Origin: Taeniopygia guttata
Lineage: Eukaryota > Chordata > Aves > Passeriformes > Estrildidae
NCBI RefSeq assembly: GCF_048771995.1
Contig: NC_133044.1
Span: 702,001 to 766,000 of the forward strand
Reading direction: 5' to 3'
Length of the DNA stretch: 64,000 nucleotides
Made by a program: the position numbers and the translations under genes. The notes beneath the pieces are model-generated. The model was given only the letters and a program-made list of their open reading frames with translations. It did not search any database and was not told the origin of the DNA. This document shows, one piece after another, positions 37,571-48,100 of the stretch; the stretch's first letter is position 1, and every line of letters starts with the position of its first letter.

Positions 37571-38340
37571 CCGGCGGGTCCTTTCCTTCCTTCCTCCTTT
37601 ACTTGGGTTTGTTTGTTGGGCTTCTCTTAAGAACAAGAGACACCCCGATTTTTGACCCCGATGGCAGATTTGGCACGGTTCCCCACACTGACACCCCGTC
37701 CGTCAGGAATTGGGATCAAACCCATGCCTTACAGAGGAATGCTTCCAGAAGGCATGTGAGCTTTCTGGACCAAAGCAGATAAATAGAAATTGAAAAGTAT
37801 CACTCAGCATGTTTGAGCCACTGCTGGAGTGTTTGACAAATGCTGGTGAAAATGGGAAACTGGAATGGGAGGAATGGAGAGAAAAAAATCAAAGCATGAA
37901 ACAGAGGCTTCAGGGAATCAGAAGGAAAACAGGTTAGTAAATAAATAATTTGAGTTGAAAACATAAAATAGAGGAAAGCAGAAGACAAAGATGTAAGAGG
38001 AGGGAAAAAAAAAATTCTATAGCAAGAAGCCAAATGTCACCTCCAAGAGCCAGTTCAGGTGTAACGCCAGAGAGGCCCCGATCTCCTGGGTACAGTGTAG
38101 GTGTTCAAGAAATTAACTGAATCTGAAAGGGTAAATGCACCAGAAAGGAAGGAAATGCTGCAGAGGGTTTATATTTGAAAGGTAAGATACAGCTGTGCAT
38201 TCAAGCCCGAGACAGCAAACCTGCGGGCGATGTGACACGCACAGCGCTTGGAGGTGCCCACCGCAGGGGGACAGAGCGTCCGCCGGGGCTCCTGTCCCGT
38301 GAGGGGGCGGACAGGGGGAGCAGGGGCCGGGGCAGGGAGG

Positions 38341-38713
38341 GGCACGGGGGCGGTGTGTCCGGGCAGAGGGCAGCAGGGAGGGCAGTGTGCCCGGGCGGAG
38401 GGCAGCACGGAGGGCTGTATATCCGGGCAGCAGGGAGGGCTGTGTGCCCGGGCAAAAGGCAGCACGGAGGGCTGTGTGCCCGGGCACAGGGCAGCACGGA
38501 GGGCGGTGTGCCCGGGCAGAGGGCAGCACGGAGGGCGATGTTCCCGGGCACAGGGCAGCACGGAGGGCGGTGTGCCCGGGCAGCACGGAGGGCTGTATAT
38601 CCGGGCAGCACGGAGGGCTGTGTCCAGGCAGCACGGAGGGCGGTGTGCCCGGGCGGAGGGCAGCACGGAGGGCGGTGTATCCGGGCAAAAGGCAGCACGG
38701 AGGGCTGTTTCCG
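38341..38713. repeat. 32/25-bp minisatellite upstream of NF1 promoter
   Basis: About twelve units beginning GGCAGCACGGAGGGC, preceded by one decayed copy. Unit lengths from 38,369 are 32, 25, 32, 32, 32, 32, 25, 25, 23, 32, 32 and a partial. Several long units carry the palindrome TGTGCCCGGGCACA or a variant. The array stops about 50 bases before the first GC box of the NF1 promoter. Mixed unit lengths keep several frames open, producing spurious frames of 230-540 codons on both strands. Confidence 0.95.
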
Positions 38714-39048
38714 TCCCGGCCCTCAGGGCCCCGCCACGGCCGGGGACGCTCCGGGCCCGCCCGGCCCCGCCCTTCCAGGCCCCGCCCACATCGGCCCCGC
38801 CCTCCCAAGCCCCGCCTCGCTCCCGCCCGGCCCCTCCCGGCGCAGGCGCAGGAGCGCGCGGGCGCGGGCGGGGGCGGCGCGCAGGCGCAGTGCGGGGCTC
38901 GGTGTGCCCCGGGCGCGGCGGCGGGGGCGGCGCGCGCTCCCGCTTCCGGTGAGGTGTCATGGCGGGCCCCGCGCGCTGAGGGCCCGCGACGCCGGCACCG
39001 CCCGCGCGCTCCCGCCGCTCCCCGGGCGGGCGGCGGCGGCGCCGGGAC
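38714..39048 (+). promoter_or_regulatory. NF1: NF1 core promoter and 5' leader (CpG island)
   Basis: CpG island directly upstream of the NF1 start. Visible elements: GC boxes CCCCGCCC or CCCCGCCT at 38,765, 38,780, 38,795 and 38,810, plus CCCGCCC at 38,822; NRF1-like GCGCAGGCGCA repeats near 38,840 and 38,878; and an ETS motif CTTCCGG at 38,943. No TATA box. This is the usual make-up of a broad housekeeping promoter. The exact transcription start and the boundary between promoter and leader cannot be read from sequence. Confidence 0.75.
38959..38979 (+). other. Upstream ORF in presumed NF1 leader
   Basis: A six-codon frame (MAGPAR, then TGA) with G at -3 and G at +4, a strong initiation context. 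Its stop lies 69 bases before the NF1 ATG. If transcription starts upstream of it, it could lower NF1 translation. Whether it is in the mRNA is not known from sequence. Confidence 0.4.
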
Positions 39049-39108
39049 ATGGCGGCGCACAAGCCCGTGGAGTGGGTGCAGGCCGTGGTGAACCGCTTCG
39101 ACGAACAG
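39049..39108 (+). CDS. NF1: NF1 exon 1 (coding part)
   Basis: Residues 1-20 (MAAHKPVEWV, AVVNRFDEQ), two differences from human. ATG in a GACATGG context inside the CpG island. Donor CAG|GTAGCG, codon boundary. Confidence 0.97.
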
Positions 39109-42100
39109 GTAGCGGGGGCGGCGGCGGCGGCGCGTCCCCCTCGCCGGGCCGCGGGGAGGGCCGGGGGCGCGCGGCGCGGGAGCGGCCCCGCTCCCCGGGC
39201 GGAGCTGGCCGTGGCAGCGCCGCTCCTGCCGCTCCCCGCCCGTGCCGGGGCCGAGGCCCCGGGCCCCGGCGCCCTTTGTGCCGGGCGGGCCCGGGGCGGG
39301 GCCGCGCTGCCCCTCGGTAGCCCCTCGGGAGCCCTCGGTAGCCCCCGGCAGCCGCACGGGGGTCCCGGCGCTGCCGGCCGGCTGCTACAGGTGCGGCGCA
39401 TCCGTCCTTGTGCGGGCAGCGGCGGTGAGGAGGGGCCGGGCTCCCCCCTGCTGCCCCCCCGCCGCTCCCGGGGTGTCCGTGCACATCGCTCTGGGATTCC
39501 GGCCTCGCCTTCCATCGCCCGGCTCTCCGGAGGGCAGGAGAGCCTGGGGAGCGGGGCTGAGCAGGGCTGGCGGTGCCGCCGTGCCCCCGGCGCCAGGGCG
39601 ATGTCGGTGTGCAGCCCCAGCACGGCCCTGGGGCGGCAGGGCCGCTTCGGCCGCTGGTTCTGCTGCAGTGATGGGTGTTCACATCTTGCAAAAGTCAGCG
39701 CCGGTAGTTTGGAGAAGGATTTTCTGAATGGGAGGAAGAGGGATTTGTTGGCCTTAGGCTTTATATTTCTCTGATCCACCAGCAGGAGCTGCTTACTGGG
39801 ATTAAGTGGGTGACTCTCAGTGGGGCTAAGCTCAGTGCTTAAACTCCTTCCCTACTCCCAAGGTAGGTCCCTCAGGTTCAGTGATCAGTTCCTGTGTTGT
39901 CTCATTTTGCCACACTGTGAGTGCAGCCCTTGTTTCACAGGAGGCCCAGCTCTGTGAGACCCTGCTTGGTGTAAATCCATCAAAAACGTGGAGCTGCTCC
40001 TCCAGACTGAGCCTTGTTCTGTGCTGCGTCTGTCCTTCAGTGCTGCTGGGCTTCAACACCCTGCAGAAAGATGTGGCCTGGTGCAAAAAAACCCAGTTGT
40101 TTCTTTTTGCATTTATATGTAGTTTATTTTGAAGAGGAAAATATCAAACTTTGTCTTTTGACATTATAATGAGGCACATTTTTGCAATACATTATAGACA
40201 TTTGCATAGTTACCTTATTCTCACCCTTGAGTCATACATAATTTTTTCCAAAAGCTTAGAAAACATAGGATTGCTTATGCTCCCAATAATGCAAAAAAAT
40301 ATTTATTGATGTACTGGTGTTAAAAGGCCCTGTGCTTTCTTCTCTTCTTTGTGCATATTGTGGAATTGGGCTTGCCAGCATCTGTTAGGAGTTACAAACT
40401 TAGAATTACTTTTCGGTACTTTTTATGGCATGGTTATGGATAGGTGTAGGGGAGGAGTCCTCTCTGGATAGGAAGAAAGCTATTCTGATTATTGAGATAC
40501 TGAAATAGTGGAGTTACAATGATAATATGCATCAAGTCTATCATTGTCGGTCACAGTCACGGTGTCTTATCAAAATATACAGAATATATGCAGATAATTT
40601 CAGTGGTGTTCTTGCAGCTGTGGGGTTTGCATCCCGTGTCTGTCTGAAGGCAGGACCTGTGGATTCAGCACCAGGAGCACTGCTGGCGTGTCGGGGTGGG
40701 TTGGAGTGAGGAGGGGGACAAGGGCAGCTCAGGTCCATTGTGTTTTGGTTGTTCTGTGCAGGGGAGGGCAAACTTTTCCAGGGTTTCTTCCCTCCTTTGC
40801 AAAGAAGGAAAGTGTAACCATCTTTCCTCCCAGTTTACAGATGTAGATAGGCTTTTCATTCATTTGCTGAGTGTTTGAATTCATTTTAGGAAAGATGAAA
40901 CAGCAAGCTGAGGGGATGCTAATTGGTACTGAAAACAAGGGAAATCAGGGCAAACCAGACTGCTCTGCTCTTGTTTATTGTTACAAATGGTGCTTTAACC
41001 AAAATCTGCTTTTGTGTGTACAATTCTATGGGCCTGGAGTGACTGGCAGGCAGAGTTTTGTGAATTAACCAGTGCCTGGCTCGCAGAATAAATCCTGGAG
41101 CTGCTGCCAGACCTTCCCTGTTCTCCAGTGAGCCCTCACCTGCTGCTGGGCTGGCCTGGGGCTGCCCCCAGGCTTCAGCTGCTGCTGGGACCTGTGAGAC
41201 CAGACCACACTGACAGAGAGCATGGGCACGCTTCTCAGCAGAGCCTGCACTTAGTACTCATTATTGTATTTTTCAAAACTTGGGGTGAACAGGATGAAAT
41301 TAGACTGCAGTAGCACTAAGAGCCTGGAAATTTGTGGAATTCCCTGTGATTTCGGACATAGTCAGAGCTTTGGAAAATAAAATTCTCTCTGTTTTTCCCA
41401 TGGAAATACTTCCAGTTTTATTTTTTGTGTTTTCATAGTGCTTTAAGTGTGTTACAATGTGAAATCGCAGGAAGCACGACACTGGAGGAGCTGTGAACAT
41501 AGTTGGAGGAATCTGACTGCCCAAACCATTTCTATCTAGATTGGTTTAAAACTATCAGATATAATAAAAACTGTTAATCCTTTATGAACTTGTGGCCATG
41601 TAAGTGGTTATTGTGGTTGAGTGCCCATCCCTGGAAGTGTTCAAGGAATGAGTGGATGTGGCACTCAGTGCTCTGTGCTGTGACAAGGTGGGGATCAGTC
41701 ACAGGACTCAAAGATCTCAGAGGTCTCTTCCAACATTAATGATCCTGTGGTTCTGTGATTGATATGTTTTAAAGAAAGAAGACTTTTTGTTATGTGGATT
41801 TTGGTTTAGGCTTCCTATTTGTAGTTCATGAGGTGTGATGGCTCTTAGTTAAAAACTGCAAATCAGTAGTAATGTTCCATTCTCCCTTTAATTAAAAGGT
41901 ATTGAATTGAAGCAAATATTCCCTCCTGCTGTTGACTTTTGTCCACAGTGTTTGAAATCTGTGCAGAACCAGAGACCTGCAGAAGCAGTGGTTGCAGGTA
42001 CCAGCTCTGGTTTCCCTCGTGGCTTGTGAGGAAATCACTGGTAGTACTGGGATGTAGTGTGAGGTGTTTCCTGTGCTGTGCTGACCTGCCCCCCAGGGCT

Positions 42101-45100
42101 GTACCTGTGCTGGGAGGTGAGGCTGGGCTGGGCTGGGCAGAAGGTGCAGCTCCTGCCCACAGCTGCTGTGTGTGGGCCAGATTGGCCCAGGAGCTGGGGC
42201 TGAGCCAGGCTGGAGCACAAGGCGTGCTGCTCCATCTCCCCCGGAGCAGAACCTGCAGTGACATCGGTGTGATGGCTCTGAGTGTGTGCAGAGGATTTGC
42301 AGCTGAGGTGCTGCTCTGCACAGGGCTGCAGCCCCGGGACAGGGAAGGAAATGCCCAGTGCCACAGGTGTTGCCTGACTGCATTAAGGAGCTGCTGAAAG
42401 GGTCCAGGTGACCCGTGGCCCTTCCTCACCTAGCACAGTGCTTGTGTTGGCAAGATGGTAAATACGCCATTGGTCACAGCACCAACTTCCAGTTCACCTT
42501 CTGACAGCACTTTATTTTTAGAGCAACCTATATAAAAACTTTAAAAAATTGTGTGTTCTTGGGAGTGCTGAACTGTGAGGTTCTTTTCAGGGATAGTGCC
42601 TCTTTAGCAGGTGTGTGTTCATAGAGGGGAGGAAGGTGCCTGTTGATTTAGAGGGATTTGTGTCTGGTTCTGACAGTGCTGATGCTGAGGAGGGGTGGTG
42701 CTGTGGGGATTTTCTGTCACCAGTACGTGTGTGTCTTACAGTCTGCTGAAAAGTTCCAAGAAATTGTTTGGAAGGATGAACTGAGGTGGATTTTGGGTCT
42801 GTTAAGGATAGCACTAGGGATTTTTTCCTAGATGTTGTGTGTTTCTCCAGAGTATTAAGTACCAACTAAGTACAGTTGATTTAACTTTGTGTTCATTCAT
42901 TACAAGTGATAAAGCAAAATCCCTGGCTCACTGTAGCTTTTCTCAACAGCTTGAGTGCACAACTTACAGACACTCAGGCCTGTCAGTGGTGGTAGTTGCA
43001 AACCAATGTCCATGTTCATATAACAAAAGATTGGACCTTCTTGCATCAGACTAGAGAATACCTGAAACAGATATTGCTAATCACTTCACACGCATGAAAA
43101 ACACCCATTTTTTTCTAAATAATTAGTATCTATGACCAAGGCAGGATTCCTTAAACTGAATGTTTTTGGCTAAAAGTAAAAAAAAACCCAAACACAGTAA
43201 ATCTTTTTTCTTTCTTTGTCTCAAAGATTTACAATTTGGTAGCTGTAAATGTTCCAGATTTCATCTACCTGTTTTGCCTTTGTCCACTGCATGAAATAAG
43301 GCAAAATTTAGACCCAAGTGCCATTGTTCCCTGTCCTCTGTGGCTTCTTTGGCTCCAGTGGTGGCAGGGGCTGAGCTGGGGCAGTGACTGTCCCTTTGCT
43401 GCTCAGAGCAAAGCATGTGTTCAGAGTTTGAAGCCCCAGTTATAGTTAAGCTTTGTGCTCTAATTTCTGTTTTTAATTCAAATAGCTCTACAGGAACCCA
43501 TTTGTTAGTATTTTTTTTTTTAATAAAATCAAAGTCAATGAAAATAAAATTTCAGCTTCCCCTGCCCCTTAGTGTTTAGGTTAATGGATATTTGTAGAGA
43601 AGTAAAGTAGATTCTCTTTAGTCACTCAGCACTGGCACTGCATTCTATGAGGGGAAATAAAATGTTCCAACGTGTCAGAGTGCACAAAGAGCTGAGAAAT
43701 AAAAGCCCCCAAAATAACAGTGCTAATATTTCCTTTTTGTATAGTTTCTTATTTTAAATGATAGTATAAAAAGCAATTTTACTTCTAAGTGACCTTGTTG
43801 TAGTGGCTGTTGTGGCAGGAAGCTCCAGAAGTGTGTAATGTGATGTTTCTCTGGCATGGGAGCACACAGAACTAGATCTATGACACAATTTCTTTGAGAG
43901 GCTCTTCTCAAGTGTTTTAGCACTCAGTGGTATTGAGCTTTGCTGCTGCTGTCAGCACAGAGACTTGAAAATTCAAATAAAAAGTACTAGCAATAGTGAA
44001 ATTTTAAATTAAATGTATCTATCATCCTCCAATGACTTCCAGAAACGCATTGTAAAAATAACATCTGACAGTGAAAACAAAGATTGAGTCATAAATGCTG
44101 TTTATTCTGCTTTTCAGGGGGTAAAGCGAGCACATTGGAGTGCCTCTCGCTGTTGTGAAGCCCTGCAGCCCAAAGTGCCAGGGAGTCACAAAGTCGGGTG
44201 GGAATGGGCTGGACTGCCCCACGGGAGTTGCTGCTGAGGGTGTCTGTGCAGGCAGAGCCTCGGCCCTTGTCCTGGAGGTGCCACAGCTCCCGGAGCCCGT
44301 CTGGGTCTGGTGCTCCCCGGGGACCTGCTGCTGTTCCGGGGTCTTTGGTCTGATCTGGAGTGCCAGGACCATCTACTCCTTCCCTAAGAGTCAGTCATTC
44401 TCTGAGGAAAGACTCAGCCGATGTCCATGGTGCTAAAAGAATGGAGCTTGGACCCGCAGCAAAGCTCAGCTCGTACACAGGAGGAGTCAGCCCATGGCAT
44501 CAGAGCAGGACAGGGTGTCAGTGCCCTTTTCCCTCCCAGGGGTCAGGCTGGGCCAGGCACACTGCAGTCAGAACTGGTAGACAAAAGTGCTCCACGCTGG
44601 GGTTCTTCAGTACCGCTCACCTTGCATTTGAAATCTGGGCATTTGGACTTGCCCCAGCAGAAGGTGGTGTCAGGTGGCTGCAGGGGGGCAGTGGGGAGGG
44701 CGTCCTTCCAGGGCCACCAGCATGGAGGTGCCTCCTAAGGCACTTTGCAGCTGTAAAGCTGATTATAATTCCTTGGAATCCTTCTTTTACCCTCTCTTAA
44801 ATTCTCTCTCTCTCTGATAATCTTTTCTAATGCACAAATATTACAGCATGGCATTTCCACTGAACTATTGGTGTCTTTCAGAATACACCTTTATTCACAA
44901 TTCTGGTCAAAATTGGTTAAAATTTTTAGTAGCAATTCAAGCTCCTATGGATAGGGAATTCCAAGGTGACACTTTAAAATACAAATGGCATAAATATTCC
45001 TATGTTAGTTTGCTTTTAAAAAATAAAAATCCTGAGTGAAATTATTGTTTCTGACAAGTGGTGGCTGGGAGCGGGCAGGGGGAGTGGGTGTATGCCTGGG

Positions 45101-48100
45101 AAGTGACTTGTTTGTGACCCCTGAAGAATTTGGGTACAGCAGGAGACAAAGTACCCAGTGTTCACAGGCAGCAGGAACATCTTGGTGCTGTGCAGTCACT
45201 CTGAATCTTCTCTTGCTGGGAGAAGATGGATTTTGGGTCTAGTTTTTACTTCTGGCTGTTGGGCAGGTGCCGCAGTGCCCACCACGAATGTTCTTGGTGC
45301 TTCCTGCCAGCAGCGCCACAGCGGCTCAGGGCACCCTTCCGTGCCCAGGAGTGTGGAGGGGCAGCTAGGGCTTGTGAGTCCTTCCTGGGAAGGCTCTGTC
45401 AGCGATGGTGAGGGAACCCAGAGGAGACAATGCAGGCTCTATCCATCCGAGGTTTTTTGGGAGCTCCGGGAAGCTCCTGCCCTCAGGGGGAAAGCCCCCG
45501 AGGAGACAGAGCAGCCCCTTTTCTTAGGGGGTGGGAACAAAGGAGGGGTTTGGCTATCCACCATGGGGGGACAGAGGGGAGTGGGACATGGAGTAATTGA
45601 CAGCAGGACAACGTATTGGGGAGCTGAGGAGGGGGACCCCTGCCCAAGCACTCCACACCCTTTGTAGAAGCTTCTAGAGAGAGGGGCTGGGGAGTTGAGT
45701 GACAGACAAGGTGCCAGGGAGGGCATATGGGGATCAACAAGGAATTTCCTAGGGATTTGGGAGATTTAACATTTAGGGAAGGGGAGACTACTTGGGATGA
45801 AACCATAAATGAGGAAAAACAGGGACAAACCAAACAACACAATACAACAGGCAGGGGCAGGTAACATGTGGCTTACAGGTGTTCCAAGTGTGTTTGAGGC
45901 TGAGATTCATCACTGGGAGTGTTTGTAGGAGGACCCCAAAGATTCCCATGTCTGTGGGGGCTGCAGGCAGGGCCAGCACTGGTTCCTCCTTGGCCAGTCT
46001 GCCTGTGACAGAGCAGGGGACACACATGGAGCACCTGCTGCCTTCCAGCTCACCTGTTCTGGGACCTGCTGGGGTCTTCCTCCCCTCAGGTCCCAAGATG
46101 CATTCTTTTCTCTCAGGTATTAGCCTTGGAAGATTTTTGGGCTTTAATAAGCCCATTTTTAAAATAAAGACTCTTTTCTTACAATTCTGTCTCACATTTT
46201 TCTGTTCCTTTTGATTGCTTTGGCATCCAGGTTGTAGAAAATTTATCACAAAATAGAGGTTTAGTTTCAGTTCAGAAAAAGGAACAGGTGAGCTTAAGCA
46301 TTTTGTTTTATAGATAACTAATGGAAAGATAAATGTAGAGAAGATGAAAGAATGTGTTCGCTGTTGTCTCTTGTAGAAAGTTTTTCAAGGTGATTTCTGG
46401 TGTGTCACAAGTTTTTAACCTGTCTTTAAAGCTGTAAATTTCAATGTGAAAAAGCTTATAACAGTTCTCTCTTGTAGCTTCCAATAAAGGCTTGCCAGCA
46501 GAATACCCACACCAAAGTCAGCACGGAGCACAACAAGGAATGTCTCATCAACATTTCCAAGTACAAGTTTTCCCTGGTCATCAGTGGTCTCACCAATATC
46601 TTAAAAAATGTTAATAATATGGTAAGTTTTCTAATTTTGCATTGTTTGGTGAATTTTTTTTTAATAGTTATTTATTTCTATTGTAAAATCTGCAGAGAAT
46701 TACTTGAAATTTAGTCAAATTGTTGCTTGCCTTTTACACTTACTTATTTTCTGTTCTGAAGTTCACCAGCAGCATCCATCAGGGCCATGTTCCACAGAAA
46801 GGCATTGGGACTTTGGGGCAGGGAAGGGATTCAAAACTTGAGCTATTTGAATTTTCCAGGCTGCCTGGGTGTTTTACTGTGTGTCTGTGTATATAAAATA
46901 GATTATTTTTTAACAACCAGATGAGTTTCAGTCAGAACCTTTGCCATGAGAAAAGTTTAGTTCATTGAGTTTTGAATCCATGTAATTAGGGATCATTTGG
47001 AATCTTCCCAAACAGGTAACAGAACTGGCCAGGCTCTGGCAGTACTTTATTATGGTTTTAGAGACATTCTTTGGAGTCAGCCCTTGGGTGTCAGTTGTAC
47101 AGGGATGTGCATCTGCTGGAACTGCAGAGGACAGATAAAATGAGAAAATAGGTTGCCCTGCTGCTGGGGATTTTAGGCTGCTTAAAGTTACCTGTAATCC
47201 CTTTGGAGAGAGAATTTATTTTAATTAAGCTCTACAGGCATGAGGGAACACATTGATGTGCAAGGTGGTTGGCTGATAAATGAGAAAACTGTACAGTTAA
47301 AAGAAGTTTCTGTACGTAATACACAGATTTTGAGAGGCAAGACCTAGCTGAAAGTGTCAATTCAAAAGTCAACATTTGCTCTGAGGAGCAGGTGTGAATG
47401 TTTGTCCCGTGTGATGGTCTGAGCTTCTGTGGGAAGCAGCAGTAATTGGGAAGGGTTTCTGTAGCTGGAACACACCAACCCAAGAGACACTGTCATTACA
47501 GTCTTGGTTTCAGAAAGAGTCTCAGCTGAAACCTGGGCTGAGGTGAGCCACCCCTGCGTGGGGTAAAATAAACTTCTCTGGCTGACTCTGACAGGTGCTC
47601 TGTGGGCAGTTGTACCAATATGATTTTGGCTGAGTCTTTCCTGCTTTATTTTGCGGTTTTAATATTGCTGGAGGCAGTGGCTGTTGTTGGCACAGGACTG
47701 GGTGCTGGCTGGAGCACCCGAGGGAATCCTGCCCGTGTCTGCAGTGGGGCATCCTGTAGAGAACTGCAAAAGAGTCAGCACTAACTGGTACCAAAGCAGG
47801 TTCTGAAAGGTGGAACCCACGTTTCTGGGCAGCCAGTGGGCCTGGTGGAGGTGAGGGCTGCAGGGCACCTCCAGTCTTCCTTTGCAGGGGCTGCTGGTTC
47901 CTTATTGCATTTGGCATTGAGACTGGACAAAGATATTTCTTTAGTGATAAGGTTTTAATTCCTATTTTAATCTGACTTTTGCTGGCTTTATGTCTAAACT
48001 CCAAACCAGAGCAGTAATGGAGCCATAATTTACTGTGCCACTTTGCTGCTTCCCTTTCATTACATGACAAGTCAAAGATCTGTGTCTCAGATGAATCCAT

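Noticed and set aside
38113-39779. Frames up to 536 codons antisense to the NF1 promoter and 381 codons in sense
   Set aside because: Minisatellite plus CpG island; stop codons are rare in such composition. They overlap NF1 exon 1 in the wrong frame.
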